A stretch of DNA of 64,000 nt from Paracoccus mutanolyticus (GTDB lineage Bacteria; Pseudomonadota; Alphaproteobacteria; Rhodobacterales; Rhodobacteraceae), in contig NZ_CP030239.1 in NCBI RefSeq assembly GCF_003285265.1, positions 744,001 to 808,000 of the forward strand, given 5' to 3'. Shown here piece by piece: positions 41,303 to 51,820 of this stretch. A program made the position numbers and the translations under genes. The notes below the pieces were generated by a model that was not told where the DNA came from, did not search any database, and saw only the letters and a list, made by a program, of their open reading frames with translations. How positions within the stretch are numbered: position 1 is the stretch's first letter; each line of letters begins with the position of its first letter.

Positions 41303-42433
41303 TCACAGCGGTTCTATGTCGCCCTGTGCTCGCATTGCCTCGAAGCCGGCGACGAAGCCCGCCAGTTCGCCCGCCGCAATGGCCCCGCGCAGGCCCGCCA
41401 TCAGCTCCTGGAAGTAATGCAGGTTGTGCCAGGTCAGCAGCATCCCCGAGATCATCTCGCCCGAGCGGAAGACATGGTGCAGATAGGCGCGGGAATAGCC
41501 GGTACAGGCCGGGCAGGTGCAATGTTCGTCCAGCGGGCGCGGATCGTCGGCATGGCGCGCGTTCTTGATGTTGACCTGTCCGCGCCGGGTCCAGGCCTGC
41601 CCCGTGCGCCCGGAACGCGAGGGCAGCACGCAATCCATCATGTCGACGCCGCGCAGCACGGCGCCGACGATGTCGTCGGGCTTGCCCACGCCCATCAGGT
41701 AGCGCGGCTTGTCTTCGGGCAGGAAACCGGGGGCATAGTCGAGCACGCCGAACATCGCCTCTTGCCCCTCGCCGACCGCCAGCCCGCCGATGGCATAGCC
41801 GTCGAAGCCGATGGATTTCAGCGCCTCGGCGCTTTCCTGGCGCAGCTCGCGGGTGACGCCGCCCTGCATGATGCCGAACAGCGCGTGCCCCGGCCGGTCG
41901 CCGAAGGCGTCGCGCGACCGCTGGGCCCAGCGCATCGACATGCGCATGGACTTGGCCACCGCCTCGTCGGTCGCGGGCAGGGCCGGGCATTCGTCGAAGG
42001 CCATGACGATGTCGCTGCCCAGCAGGCGCTGGATTTCCATGCTGGTTTCCGGCGAGAGGTGATGGCGCGCCCCGTCCACATGGCTGGAAAAGGTCACGCC
42101 CTCTTCGGTCAGCTTGCGCAGGCTGGACAGCGACATGACCTGGAACCCGCCCGAATCGGTCAGGATCGGCCGATCCCAGTTCATGAAGCGGTGCAGGCCG
42201 CCCAGGCGCGCGATGCGTTCGGCCCCGGGGCGCAGCATCAGGTGATAGGTGTTGCCCAGAAGGATGTCGGCCCCGGTGGCGCGCACCGATTCCGGCAGCA
42301 TGGCCTTGACCGTGGCGGCGGTACCCACGGGCATGAAGGCGGGGGTGCGGATCTCGCCCCGAGGGGTCTGGATCACGCCGGTGCGGGCGCGGCCGTCGGT
42401 GGCCTGGACGTGGAACTGGAATCTCTCGCTCAT
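41303..42433 (-). CDS. tgt: tRNA-guanine transglycosylase Tgt (queuine)
   Basis: 376 residues, intact. The active-site Asp lies in [13 protein letters not shown] and the nucleophile region is [40 protein letters not shown] is typical of bacterial Tgt. The zinc site is [16 protein letters not shown]. It exchanges the wobble guanine of GUN anticodons for preQ1. The two tRNA-Asp genes in this window have GTC anticodons and are natural substrates. Start chosen at [10 protein letters not shown]. Confidence 0.96.
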   Translation of the reverse strand: MSERFQFHVQATDGRARTGVIQTPRGEIRTPAFMPVGTAATVKAMLPESVRATGADILLGNTYHLMLRPGAERIARLGGLHRFMNWDRPILTDSGGFQVMSLSSLRKLTEEGVTFSSHVDGARHHLSPETSMEIQRLLGSDIVMAFDECPALPATDEAVAKSMRMSMRWAQRSRDAFGDRPGHALFGIMQGGVTRELRQESAEALKSIGFDGYAIGGLAVGEGQEAMFGVLDYAPGFLPEDKPRYLMGVGKPDDIVGAVLRGVDMMDCVLPSRSGRTGQAWTRRGQVNIKNARHADDPRPLDEHCTCPACTGYSRAYLHHVFRSGEMISGMLLTWHNLHYFQELMAGLRGAIAAGELAGFVAGFEAMRAQGDIEPL

Positions 42434-42476
42434 GCCGCCGCACATAGGCGGTTCCGTGGCGGGATGCAAAGCCGGC

Positions 42477-43229
42477 CTATGCCCCGGCGGCGCGCAACAG
42501 TCTTGCCCGTCCGGGGGGAATGGCGCTGATCTCGAGCCCGGTGAAGACATGCAGCGTATCCATCTGGCTGTCGACCACCGCATGGTCGCTGACCCAGCCG
42601 CCCATCGCCAGATAGGACCGCAACAGGGGCGGCATCTCGGCCATGGCGGCGCGGGGATCGGGCTTGCGCAGCTTCAGCGCGCGGGCAAAGCGGAACACCT
42701 TGGGCGCCTTGACGCGCGGCAGCCAGCGCTTGGGCGCCAGGTGGCGTTCGCGCAGCATGGCGAAGGCGTCCTCGTAGCCATGGGTGTCGGTGCCCATGAA
42801 GCTGGAGCAGCCGAACAGCATCTCGACCCCCTGCCGGTCCACATGCTGCGCCAGCGCCCCCCAGGCCAGCCGCAGGATGTCGGGGTCGTGCCATTCGGGA
42901 TGGATGCAGAAGCGCCCGATCTCGACCATGCGACCAGTGAAATCGTGCAGCCGCGACAGGTTGTAGTAGCGCGCCGAATAGCTGTCGCCGATCTCGGCCC
43001 CGCCGGACAGGGTCAGCATGCGAAAGCAGGCGACCAGCCGCCCCGAGGCGATGTCGCGAATCAGCACATGCGTGCAGCGGCCGTCGTAATCGTCGGCGTC
43101 ACGCGCGTCGGGCGGCCCGTCCCGGCCCCGACCCACGAAACACAGCCACCGCAGGCGCTGCGCCTCGGCGATCTCGTCGGCCGAGGTGGCGGTTGCGGCT
43201 TCGTAGCGACCCTTGCGCAATGCCATCAT
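42477..43229 (-). CDS. olsB: L-ornithine N-acyltransferase OlsB
   Basis: 250 residues, intact GNAT-type acyltransferase: [60 protein letters not shown] and [20 protein letters not shown]. These blocks, especially EIGRFCIHP and GCSSFxGT, mark OlsB, which acylates ornithine to make the lyso-form of ornithine lipid. OlsA is not adjacent. The start is at the tandem ATG behind AGGGG; a longer frame upstream has no such site. Confidence 0.9.
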   Translation of the reverse strand: MMALRKGRYEAATATSADEIAEAQRLRWLCFVGRGRDGPPDARDADDYDGRCTHVLIRDIASGRLVACFRMLTLSGGAEIGDSYSARYYNLSRLHDFTGRMVEIGRFCIHPEWHDPDILRLAWGALAQHVDRQGVEMLFGCSSFMGTDTHGYEDAFAMLRERHLAPKRWLPRVKAPKVFRFARALKLRKPDPRAAMAEMPPLLRSYLAMGGWVSDHAVVDSQMDTLHVFTGLEISAIPPGRARLLRAAGA

Positions 43230-43339
43230 GGCACCCCTGCCCATTCCTCGGGAAGACGGCGGCGCAGGGGCTGCCGTCTTGTTCCAGTCCTCCCTGCACC
43301 TATCTTGTAACAGCAGCGCAACGGGAATGAAGGCCAAAG

Positions 43340-43726
43340 ATGACCGATCGAGTGACGAAATCCGATGCCGAGTGGCGGGCCGAGCTGGACCCCGAGACCT
43401 ATCGCGTGACGCGCCAGGCCGGGACCGAGCGGCCGTTTTCCCATCCGGGCTTTCCGGCGGTGCCTGGGCATTACGAATGCGTCTGTTGCGGCGCGCGCCT
43501 GTTCGACGGCGATGCCAAGTTCGAAAGCCATTGCGGTTGGCCCAGCTTTTCCAAGCCCGGCGGCGCCATCGACGAACACCGCGACACCAGCCACGGCATG
43601 ATCCGCACCGAGGTGCGCTGCCACCGCTGCGACGCCCACCTGGGCCATGTCTTCCCCGACGGCCCGCCGCCGACCGGGCTGCGCTACTGCATCAACGGCG
43701 TGGCGCTGCGCTTCGTGCCAGACTGA
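43340..43726 (+). CDS. msrB: Peptide-methionine (R)-S-oxide reductase MsrB
   Basis: 128 residues, intact. [20 protein letters not shown] leads to ERPFSHPG; zinc ligands are in [10 protein letters not shown] and [12 protein letters not shown], and the catalytic Cys in [13 protein letters not shown]. It repairs methionine-R-sulfoxide. It diverges from olsB with a 110-bp promoter region between them. Confidence 0.95.
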   Translation: MTDRVTKSDAEWRAELDPETYRVTRQAGTERPFSHPGFPAVPGHYECVCCGARLFDGDAKFESHCGWPSFSKPGGAIDEHRDTSHGMIRTEVRCHRCDAHLGHVFPDGPPPTGLRYCINGVALRFVPD

Positions 43727-43744
43727 TCGGCGCGGCGTGCCGGC

Positions 43745-44199
43745 TCAGTCGGCCAGGATGTCGGCGGCGTCGACCCGGCCCACGTTGCCCATCAGCTGGC
43801 GCGCCAGGCCCAGGCTGGCGACGCCGGTGTCGTCACGCGGCGCGACAGAACGACGACGCGGCCCCGCTCAAGCCCGAACCGCTCGACATTGGTCACGGTG
43901 CCCGAGGGATCGAAGCTGATCGCCACGACCTGCCTGTCGATCTCGCGCGGTTCGCGGAGGCCATAGAACTGCCAGCGCGAGCCGACGTAATACCAGGCCG
44001 ATCCGGTCAGCAGACCCTGCGCCGAAGGACGCCCGATCAGCCCCTCCAGATCCGCCTGCTTGGTCTGGCCCACGACCACCTGGGCCAGCTGGTCATCGGG
44101 CGGAACATAGCCATGGTTGCGATAGGTGGCCTGGCAGCCGGCCAGGGCCGCGGGCAGAACCAGCGTGAAAGCCATGATCTGACGGCGGGAAATCTTCAT
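43745..44199 (-). CDS. bamE: Outer-membrane assembly lipoprotein BamE/OmlA family (one frame break)
   Basis: A lipoprotein signal peptide ends LAGC (about residue 22), followed by VPPDDQLAQVVVGQTKQADL, EGLIGRPSAQGLLTGSAWYY and VGSRWQFYG, the SmpA/OmlA fold. A frame change near 43830 is needed to reach the end NVGRVDAADILAD. It would support BamA-driven insertion of outer-membrane proteins. It is divergent from yceD (115-nt gap). Confidence 0.85.
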
Positions 44200-44313
44200 C
44201 GTGCACCTGTCCCCTGCGCGGCTGTTGACGTCGCGGGACCGACTTAGCAAACTCGTGCCCCGCGCTCAAGAATGTCCCAATAGCGGGGAAAATCCCCGGA
44301 AAGGCAACCCGCC

Positions 44314-44844
44314 ATGACCACGCCCCATCCCCAGCCGCGCGCGCAGTCCCGTTACCGGGTCGCGCAGCTCAACCCCCGCCAGCCCACGGCCTTCGCGCTG
44401 GCGCCCGACACGCAGGCCCGCGCGGCCATCGCGGACGAACTGGGGCTGTCGGCCCTGCCCGCGCTGCGGTTTGCCGGCGAAATCCGCCCCGCGCCCAGTG
44501 ACGCATGGGAGGTGACGGCCCAGCTTTCGGCCAAGGTGGTCCAGCCCTGCGTGGTCAGCCTGGCCCCGGTTTCGACCGCGCTGAGCGAAGAGGTCCACCG
44601 CGTCTTCTCGCCCCACGCCGCAGCCCCCCAGGGCGACGAGGTCGAGATGGGCGATGACGAGCTGGAGCCCTTGGGCGCCTTCATCGACATCGAGGCGATG
44701 ATGGTCGAGGCCCTGACCCTGGCCCTGCCGCTTTATCCCAGGGCCGAGGGCGCCAGCCTCGACCCCACCCCCGACACCCCCGAGGAAGAGACCCGCAAGC
44801 CCTTCGCCGACCTGGCCGAGCTGATGAAAAAGCGCGACGGCTAG
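44314..44844 (+). CDS. YceD family protein (DUF177)
   Basis: 176 residues, intact. [37 protein letters not shown] and [16 protein letters not shown], then [20 protein letters not shown] with [11 protein letters not shown], are the YceD/DUF177 pattern that accompanies 23S rRNA accumulation. The usual neighbours rpmF and plsX are not downstream; instead the convergent betA follows, overlapping the stop by 4 nt. Confidence 0.88.
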   Translation: MTTPHPQPRAQSRYRVAQLNPRQPTAFALAPDTQARAAIADELGLSALPALRFAGEIRPAPSDAWEVTAQLSAKVVQPCVVSLAPVSTALSEEVHRVFSPHAAAPQGDEVEMGDDELEPLGAFIDIEAMMVEALTLALPLYPRAEGASLDPTPDTPEEETRKPFADLAELMKKRDG

Positions 44845-46487
44845 CGCTGGCTTTCGGCCCAGGCCGGGCTCAGTTCCGGGCCCAGGTTCAGCGCCGGCAG
44901 CAGGCCTTGCCCCAGCACATGATCGGCCGCCTTCTCGCCCGTCATGATCGAGGGGGCGTTCAGGTTGCCGTTGGTGATGCGCGGAAAGATCGAGCTGTCG
45001 GCAATGCGCAGCCCCTCGACCCCGATCACCCGCAGGTCCGGGTCCACCACGGCCATCGGGTCGTCGGCCCGCCCGATCCGGCAGGTGCCGCAGGGATGGA
45101 ACGCCGATTCGGCATGCTCGCGGATGAAGGCGTCGATCTGGTCGTCGCTTTGCACCGCGTCGCCCGGCTGGATCTCGTGGCCCTTGTAGTCGGCGAAGGC
45201 GGGCTGCTGAAAGATCTCGCGCGTCAGCCGCACGCAGGCGCGGAACTCGGTCCAGTCGTCGGGATGGGACATGTAGTTGAAGCGGATCTCGGGCGCCTCG
45301 CGCGGGTCGGTCGACCGCAATCGCACCGTCCCGCGCGATTTCGACCGCATCGGCCCGACATGGACCTGGAAGCCGTGCCCCTCGGCCGCGGCCTTGCCGT
45401 CGTAGCGCACCGCCAGCGGCAGAAAATGATACTGGATGTCGGGATATTCCACCCCCGCGCGCGACCGGATGAAGCCGCAGCTTTCGAACTGGTTCGAAGC
45501 GCCAAGCCCCGTCCCCGTCGCCATCCACTGCGCTCCGATCGACCCCTTGCCCCACAGGTTCCAGTGCTTGTACAGCGTGATCGGCTTGGTCGCCGTATAC
45601 TGCATGTAGATTTCCAGGTGGTCCTGCAGGTTCGCGCCGACGCCCTGCCGGTCCGCCCGGACCTCGATGCCATGCGCGCGCAGGTGGTCCGCCGGCCCGA
45701 TCCCCGACAGCATCAGAAGCTTCGGCGTGTTGATCGAACTGGCCGACAGGATCACCTCGTGCTTCGCGCGGAACACGTTGACGCCGCGCGTGTTCCTGAC
45801 CTCGACGCCGACCGCGCGCCCGTCCTCGAACACCACCCGCTGCGCCAGGCCGCGCCGCAGCCGCAGCAGGCCGGTTTCCTGCGCCGGGCGCAGATAGGCA
45901 TTGGCGGCCGACCAGCGGCGGCCCTCCCAGATCGTCGCCTCCATGGCGCCGAAGCCCTCCTGCCGGGCCCCGTTGTAATCCTCGGTCGTGGGATAGCCCG
46001 CCTCGCGTCCGGCGCGGATGAAGGCGTTGAACAGCGGGTTCTTGCGCGACCCCCGGGTGACGTGCAGCGGCCCTTCGGTGCCGCGGTAATCGCTGACCGC
46101 GCCATGCGAGGTCTCCATGCGCTTGAAATAGGGCAGCACATCGGCATAGCCCCAGCCGTCCGCGCCGCTTTCCGCCCAGAAATCAAAGTCCCGGGCATGG
46201 CCGCGCACGAAGACCATGCCGTTGATCGAGGACGACCCGCCCAGCACCTTGCCGCGCGGCGTCACCAGCCGCCGCCCGCCCAGATGCGCCTCGGGTTCCG
46301 AGGAAAACCCCCAGTCATAGCGGCGCATGTTCATCGGATAGCTCAGCGCCGCCGGCATCTGGATGAAGGGCCCCACGTCCGAGCCGCCGTATTCGATGAT
46401 ATCGACGCGCTTGCCGGCCATCACCAGCCGGTAAGCCAGCGCGCAACCGGCCGAACCGGCACCCACGATCACATAATCCGGCGTCAT
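44841..46487 (-). CDS. betA: Choline dehydrogenase BetA
   Basis: About 548 residues, intact GMC oxidoreductase: FAD motif [20 protein letters not shown], signature [20 protein letters not shown], and the C-terminal [14 protein letters not shown] and [20 protein letters not shown]. It oxidises choline to betaine aldehyde at the membrane. The ATG at 46487 is chosen because GGAGG lies 6 nt upstream; the ATG at 46493 overlaps that site. It is third in betI-betB-betA; a partial intergenic repeat lies between betB and betA. Confidence 0.94.
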   Translation of the reverse strand: MTPDYVIVGAGSAGCALAYRLVMAGKRVDIIEYGGSDVGPFIQMPAALSYPMNMRRYDWGFSSEPEAHLGGRRLVTPRGKVLGGSSSINGMVFVRGHARDFDFWAESGADGWGYADVLPYFKRMETSHGAVSDYRGTEGPLHVTRGSRKNPLFNAFIRAGREAGYPTTEDYNGARQEGFGAMEATIWEGRRWSAANAYLRPAQETGLLRLRRGLAQRVVFEDGRAVGVEVRNTRGVNVFRAKHEVILSASSINTPKLLMLSGIGPADHLRAHGIEVRADRQGVGANLQDHLEIYMQYTATKPITLYKHWNLWGKGSIGAQWMATGTGLGASNQFESCGFIRSRAGVEYPDIQYHFLPLAVRYDGKAAAEGHGFQVHVGPMRSKSRGTVRLRSTDPREAPEIRFNYMSHPDDWTEFRACVRLTREIFQQPAFADYKGHEIQPGDAVQSDDQIDAFIREHAESAFHPCGTCRIGRADDPMAVVDPDLRVIGVEGLRIADSSIFPRITNGNLNAPSIMTGEKAADHVLGQGLLPALNLGPELSPAWAESQR

Positions 46488-46512
46488 GCCCATCCTCCGC
46501 CCGGCTTCCTTG

Positions 46513-46526
46513 TTGTCCAAATACCC
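46513..46526 (-). repeat. Intergenic repeat, partial copy 5 (GGGTATTTGG family)
   Basis: Minus-strand GGGTATTTGGACAA, only the left part of the repeat, between betB and betA. Confidence 0.5.
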
Positions 46527-46556
46527 ACGCCGGCGATGCCACTCGCGCGGCGCCGC

Positions 46557-48010
46557 TCAATAGGGCGCATCGACGCCACCCATGCCGACATAGACCGATT
46601 TCAGCTGCGAATAATGCTCGATGGCGGCGGCCGAGTTCTCGCGCCCGATGCCCGACAGCTTGACCCCGCCGAAGGGCGCCTCGACCGGGGTCAGGTTATA
46701 GGCGTTGATCCAGGTCGTCCCGGCCTGCAGCGCCGCCGCCACGCGATGCCCGCGCGCCAGATCCCGGGTGAACACCCCGGCCGCCAGCCCGTAGGGCGAG
46801 GCATTGGCGCGCCCGACCGCCTCGGCCTCGTCGGCAAACGCCAGCACCGACATCACGGGGCCAAAGATCTCCTCGCGCACGATCTCCATGGCGTCGGTCG
46901 CGTCGGCAAAGACCGTGGGCGGCACGAAGGGTCCCTCGCCCGGGCCGCCGCAGACCAGCCGCGCGCCCTCGGCCTCGCCCCGGGCGATGGCGGCGCGGAT
47001 CTTCCCGGCCTGGGCCGGGCTGACGATGGGGCCGTGCTGGGTCGCCTCGTCCAGCGGATCGCCGATCTTCACCGCCTCCAGCCGGGCCGACAGCCGCTCG
47101 AGGAAGGCGGGCAGGATGCCCTGCTGCACAAAGACCCGCGTGCCGTTCGAGCAGACCTGGCCCGAGGAATAGAAATTCGCCAGGATCGCCGCGCCCACCG
47201 CGTCCTCGAGGCTGGCATCGGCAAAGATGATGTTGGGCGACTTGCCGCCCAGTTCCATCGAGGCGTGGCGCATGCCCTCGGCCGCCGCGGCATAGACCCT
47301 TTGCCCGGTCGCGACCGAGCCGGTCAGCGACACCTTGGCGACGCGCGGGTCCGTCACCAGCGCCGCGCCGACCGCGCCGCGCCCCTGCACGACGTTGAAG
47401 ATGCCCGGCGGCAGCCCGGCCTCGGTCAGGATCTCGGCCAGCTTCAGCGCGCCCAGCGGCGTTTCCTCGCTGGGCTTGATGACCATGGCATTGCCCATGG
47501 CCAGCGCCGGCGCCGCCTTCCAGCAGGCGATCTGGCTTGGATAGTTCCAGGCGCCGATGCCGGCGCAGACCCCCAGCGCCTCGCGGATGGTATAGACGAA
47601 ATCGCCGCCCAGCGGGATCGTCTGCCCGGTCACGGTGGGCGCGAGCCCGCCGAAGAACTCCAGCGCATCGGCGCCCGAGCGCCAGTCGGCGACCCGGGTT
47701 TCCTGGATCGGCTTGCCGGTGTCCATGGTTTCCAGCACCGCCAGTCCGCGGCCCGCCGCGGATGATCGCGGCCGCGCGGATCAGCACCCGGCCGCGCCGA
47801 CCGGGCGCAGGCCGGGACGGCGGGCAGGGCGGCGGCGGCGGCGGCGGTCGCCTCGGCCACCTGGTCGGGGCTCGCCTCGTGCAGGGTGGCGATCACCTCG
47901 CCGGTATAGGGGTAATGGACCGGCAGCGCCGGGCCTTGGCCCTCGACAAGGGCACCGTTCAGGTAAAGGCTGGCGGCAGGCTGGGCCTGGGGCCGGGCGA
48001 TCAGGCTCAT
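46557..48010 (-). CDS. betB: Betaine aldehyde dehydrogenase BetB (two frame breaks)
   Basis: Starts [20 protein letters not shown]; frame changes near 47800 and 47750 lead into [20 protein letters not shown]. Catalytic residues are Glu in [12 protein letters not shown] and Cys in [28 protein letters not shown] is the NAD-binding loop. It oxidises betaine aldehyde to glycine betaine. It overlaps the betI stop by 4 nt (ATGA). Length, about 484 codons, is normal. Confidence 0.93.
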
Positions 48011-48576
48011 GGCAGGACTTTCCCAAGATAATCAAGAATCAGGGTTTCGGCCGCGTGGGCGTCGATGTCATCGGACAGGGCGGCGCGCAGGTAGACCCCG
48101 TCGATCAGCGCGCCCAGGGTTCGGGCGATGCCGGCGGCCTCGGCACCGACCAGCGGGCGCAGCGCCACCATCAGGTTCGACCGCAGCCGGCGGTGATAGA
48201 TGCGCAGCAGGCGCCCCGCCTCGGGCTCGACCAGGGCCAGGGCATAGAAGTTCAGCCAGGCCGCGATGGTCTCGCGGGCAAAGTTCTCGGCCCCGAAGCT
48301 GGCGCGGACGACGGCGAACAGCCGGTCGCGCGGCGCCTCCGCCCCCTTCAGCGCGACCGAGGCGGTGTCGCGGTACTGCGTCAGGATATGGCGCATCGCG
48401 GCCAGAAAGATCCGCTCTTTCGAGCCGAAGTAGTGATGCGCCAGCGCCGTGGACATGCCCGCCTCGCGCGCGATCTGCGCCACGGTCACGTCAAGCGAGC
48501 CCTTGCGGCCCACGGTCGCGATCGTTGCGTTGATTAAGGCCGCCTTTCGGATAGGCTCTGCGCCAAGCTTGGGCAT
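48007..48576 (-). CDS. betI: Choline-responsive repressor BetI
   Basis: 189-residue TetR-type regulator: MPKLGAEPIRKAALINATIA, the helix-turn-helix VTVAQIAREAGMSTALAHHY then FGSKERIFLAAMRHIL, and a ligand domain with AWLNFYALALVEPEAGRLL and GLIDGVYLR, typical of BetI. It represses bet genes until choline is present. It is first in betI-betB-betA and diverges from choX; a perfect palindrome lies between them. Confidence 0.93.
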   Translation of the reverse strand: MPKLGAEPIRKAALINATIATVGRKGSLDVTVAQIAREAGMSTALAHHYFGSKERIFLAAMRHILTQYRDTASVALKGAEAPRDRLFAVVRASFGAENFARETIAAWLNFYALALVEPEAGRLLRIYHRRLRSNLMVALRPLVGAEAAGIARTLGALIDGVYLRAALSDDIDAHAAETLILDYLGKVLP

Positions 48577-48630
48577 ATAAGGACACCGTTCCGTATGAAC
48601 CGCTGCGGGAAAACCGAAGCTGACCATCTT

Positions 48631-48650
48631 TTGATTGACTCGTCAATCAA
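48631..48650. promoter_or_regulatory. BetI operator palindrome
   Basis: TTGATTGAC, TC, GTCAATCAA: a perfect 20-bp palindrome (9-bp arms) 55 nt before the betI start and 47 nt before choX. Its position between the two divergent units suggests that one site controls choline import and oxidation. Confidence 0.75.
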
Positions 48651-48696
48651 CGAAAGCCTTAATTGGCACAACCGACAACAAACCTGGGAGAACAAT

Positions 48697-49644
48697 ATGA
48701 CATCTTGCCGCACCGCCGCCCTTGTTGCCGCAGGTCTTGCCATCGGGTTGAGCAGCGCGGCCGCCCAGGCCGCCGAGCCCGCCGCCTGCCGCGATGTCGT
48801 GTTCTCGGACGTGGGCTGGACGGACATCACCTCGACCACGGCGCTCGCCTCGACGGTGCTGCAGGCCCTGGGCTACAACACCGAGACCAAGATCCTGTCG
48901 CTGCCGGTGACCTACACCGCCATGGCCAAGAACGACGTGGACGTGTTTCTGGGCAACTGGATGCCCAGTCAGGAAAACGACCTGAAGCCCTATCGCGATT
49001 CCGGCACGGTCGAGGTGCTGCGCACCAACCTGACCGGCGCGAAATACACGCTGGCCACCAATGAGGCCGGCGCCAAGCTGGGCATCGACGACTTCGGCAA
49101 GATCGCCGCGCACAAGGACATCTGGACGGCAAGATCTATGGCATCGAGCCCGGCAGCGAGGCAACCGACGCTGCTGGAGATGGTCGCCGACAACAAGTTC
49201 GACCTTGGCACCTTCGAGATCGTGGAAAGCAGCGAACAGGGCATGCTGGCCCAGGTCGCGCGCGCCGATGGCGCGGGCAAGCCGGTGGTGTTCCTGGGCT
49301 GGGAGCCGCATCCGATGAACACGCGTTCAAGATGACCTATCTGGCGGGCGGCGACGACGTGTTCGGCCCCGACTTCGGCGGCGCGCGGGTTGATACCAAT
49401 ATCCGTGCGGGTTATGCGCAAGGACTGCCCGAACCTCGGCAAGTTCCTGTCGAACCTGGCCTTCACCCTGCCGATGGAAACCGAGGTCATGGGCAAGATC
49501 CTGAACGACGGGATGGACGGCCCCTCGGCCGCCAGGGAATGGCTGCAGGCCAATCCCGACGCCGCCAAGCCCTGGCTGGCGGGGGTGACGACCTTCGACG
49601 GCGGCGACGCGGTCGCGGCCCTGGACAAGGCCCTAGCCGATTGA
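48697..49644 (+). CDS. choX: Choline ABC transporter substrate-binding protein ChoX (three frame breaks)
   Basis: Signal peptide (MTSCRTAALVAAGLAIGLSS, AAAQA) is followed by ACRDVVFSDVGWTDITSTTA, AKNDVDVFLGNWMPSQENDL, ADNKFDLGTFEIVESSEQGM and VVFLGWEPHPMNT. Aromatic residues in WTDITST, NWMPS and FLGWEPH match the quaternary-amine box of ChoX/ProX. Frame changes lie near 49125, 49325 and 49425. It diverges from betI and leads choX-choW-choV. Confidence 0.9.
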
Positions 49645-49696
49645 GCCGCGCGCGCCTGTCCCGGCCAGCCCGCCGCGGATGGTCCGGTGCCGGATC

Positions 49697-49748
49697 GGGG
49701 GGCTCTGCCCCCCACACCGCATCCGCCCCCTGGCGGGGCGGACGCGGT
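49697..49748 (+). terminator. Double GC hairpin after choX
   Basis: GGGGGGC-TCT-GCCCCCC (49697-49713), then an outer CACCGC...GCGGTG stem enclosing TCCGCCCC-CTGGC-GGGGCGGA (49714-49748). No T-tract follows; it may attenuate the transcript between choX and choW or be part of a repeated intergenic module. Confidence 0.4.
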
Positions 49749-49755
49749 GCCCCCC

Positions 49756-49777
49756 GGGATATTTGACCACGAAAGAA
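49756..49777 (+). repeat. Diverged intergenic repeat (GGGATATTTG form)
   Basis: GGGATATTTGACCACGAAAG followed by AA. It aligns with the GGGTATTTGG family with a few substitutions and small indels, and lies 67 nt before choW after a double hairpin. Confidence 0.5.
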
Positions 49778-49843
49778 CGACGACTTCGGCCAACATGAGC
49801 AAACCGGGCCCGGGCCGCCCGTCAGAACGGTAGCAAAGGACGC

Positions 49844-50695
49844 ATGGACCAGATCACCGCGATACTGACCGATACCAAGATCCCCGTGGGCAAGACGGCC
49901 AAGGCGATCTTCGACTGGCTGAACGCCCATGCCGCGTTCGTCTTCAACGCCATTTCCAAGGGGCTAGACTGGCTGATCGGGATGATCCTGACGGTGCTTG
50001 AGTTCCCGCACCCGCTGGTCTTCACCCTGCTGATGGTCGCCCTGACCTGGGCCCTGCAGCGCAGCTGGAAGACCTGCCTGCTGATCCTGCTGGGGTTCCT
50101 GTTCGTCCTGAACCAGGGCTATTGGGACGAGATGATGCAGTCCCTGACCCTGGTCCTGTCGGCCTGCGTGGTCTGCATGGCGATCGGTGTGCCCCTGGGC
50201 ATCGCCGCCGCCCACAGGCCCCGGCTTTACGCCTGGATGCGGCCGGTTCTGGACCTGATGCAGACCCTGCCGACCTTCGTCTATCTGATCCCGGCCATCG
50301 TGTTCTTCGGCATCGGCATGGTGCCCGGCCTGATCGCCACCGTGATCTTCGTGCTGCCCGCGCCGATCCGGCTGACGCATCTGGGCATCAGCTCGACCCC
50401 GCAAGCGCTGGTCGAGGCGGCCATCGCCTTTGGCGCCACCCCGCGCCAGCTGCTGTGGAAGGTGGAACTGCCCAGCGCCACGCCGCAGATCATGGCGGGG
50501 CTGAACCAGACCATCATGCTGTCCCTGTCCATGGTCGTCATCGCGGCGCTGGTCGGCGCCTCGGGCCTGGGGGTGCCGGTGGTCCGCGCGCTGAACAGCG
50601 TCAACACCGCCCTGGGATTCGAAAGCGGCTTCATCATCGTGATCGTCGCCATCATGCTGGACCGGATGCTGCGCGTGGGGAAACATAATGACTGA
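49844..50695 (+). CDS. choW: Choline ABC transporter permease ChoW
   Basis: 283 residues, intact. Amphipathic N-terminus, then helices and the EAA loop region (LTHLGISSTPQALVEAAIAF, GATPRQLLWKVELPSATPQI). VLDLMQTLPTFVYLIPAIVF and SLSMVVIAALVGASGLGVPV are typical of ProW-type permeases. It forms the choline channel. Its stop overlaps choV by 8 nt. Confidence 0.93.
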   Translation: MDQITAILTDTKIPVGKTAKAIFDWLNAHAAFVFNAISKGLDWLIGMILTVLEFPHPLVFTLLMVALTWALQRSWKTCLLILLGFLFVLNQGYWDEMMQSLTLVLSACVVCMAIGVPLGIAAAHRPRLYAWMRPVLDLMQTLPTFVYLIPAIVFFGIGMVPGLIATVIFVLPAPIRLTHLGISSTPQALVEAAIAFGATPRQLLWKVELPSATPQIMAGLNQTIMLSLSMVVIAALVGASGLGVPVVRALNSVNTALGFESGFIIVIVAIMLDRMLRVGKHND

Positions 50696-51820
50696 ACGCA
50701 ATGCCGTCGAGTTCGACAACGTCAACATCGTCTTCGGCGACGACCCCAAGGCCGCCCTGCCGCTGATGGACCAGGGCCTGGCGCGCGGCCCGATCAAGGC
50801 CGAAACCGGCCAGGTGCTGGGCGTGCACAACTGCTCGCTGACCGTCAGGGAGGGCGAGATCCTGGTCCTGATGGGCCTTTCCGGGTCGGGCAAGTCCACG
50901 CTGCTGCGCGCGGTGAACGGGCTCAATGCCGTCTGCCGGGGCGAGGTGCGGATCTGGGACGGGGACCGCATGGCCTCGGTCAGCAAGGCGCGCGGCGCCG
51001 AACTGCGCCGCCTGCGCCGCGAGCGGGTCGCGATGGTGTTCCAGCAATTCGGCCTGCTGCCCTGGCGCACGGTGCGCGAGAACGTGGGGCTTGGGCTGGA
51101 ACTGGCCGGCGTCCCCGCGGCCGAGCGCGCCAAGCGCGTGGATGGCCAGCTTGCGACCGTCGGCCTGACCGAATGGGCCGAGCGCAAGGTGGGCGACCTG
51201 TCGGGCGGCATGCAGCAGCGCGTGGGCCTGGCCCGCGCCTTCGCGACCGAGGCGCCGATCCTGCTGATGGACGAGCCCTTCAGCGCGCTCGACCCGCTGA
51301 TCCGCACGCGGCTGCAGGACGAATTGCTGGAATTGCAGCAGCGCTTCCAGCGCACCATCGCTTTGTCAGCCACGACCTGGACGAGGCCTTTCGCATCGGC
51401 AACCGCATCGCCCTGATGGAGGGCGGCCGCATCGTCCAGGTCGGCACCGCGCGCGAGATCATCGCCAATCCGGTCGATGCCTATGTCGAGGATTTCGTGG
51501 CCCACATGAACCCCCTGGGCGTGCTGACCGCCGAGGACATGGCCGAGCCGGGCGACGTCCCGGCCGAGGCGGCGGGCGCGCCCATCGACCGCGACACGCC
51601 GATCCGCGAGGTGATGCGCATGATGACCGAAACCGGGGCCGAGGTGCTGCCTCTGACCGGCGGCGGGCGGGTGACGCGCCAGGGGATCATGCTGCGGCTG
51701 GTCGCGCCCGGCGCCCGCAAGGGCGGCGCGGTCGAGATTGGCCCCGCCCCGGCCCTCGCACGGCAGCGCGCTGCGGCGGGGGACGGGCGGCGCAGATGCG
51801 CCTCGCGCCAGGTGATATAG
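50688..51820 (+). CDS. choV: Choline ABC transporter ATP-binding protein ChoV (one frame break)
   Basis: Starts MTERNAVEFDNVNIVFGDDP, with Walker A LMGLSGSGKSTLLRAVNGL, Q-loop MVFQQFGLLPWRTVRENVG, signature DLSGGMQQRVGLARAFATEA and Walker B ILLMDEPFSALDPLI; after a frame change near 51362, FVSHDLDEAFRIGNRIALME follows. A C-terminal region resembling a CBS-type regulatory part is present, but the last 40 residues (after LRLVAPGAR) look non-native and run into the convergent EamA gene, so the true end may be near 51720. Confidence 0.9.
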
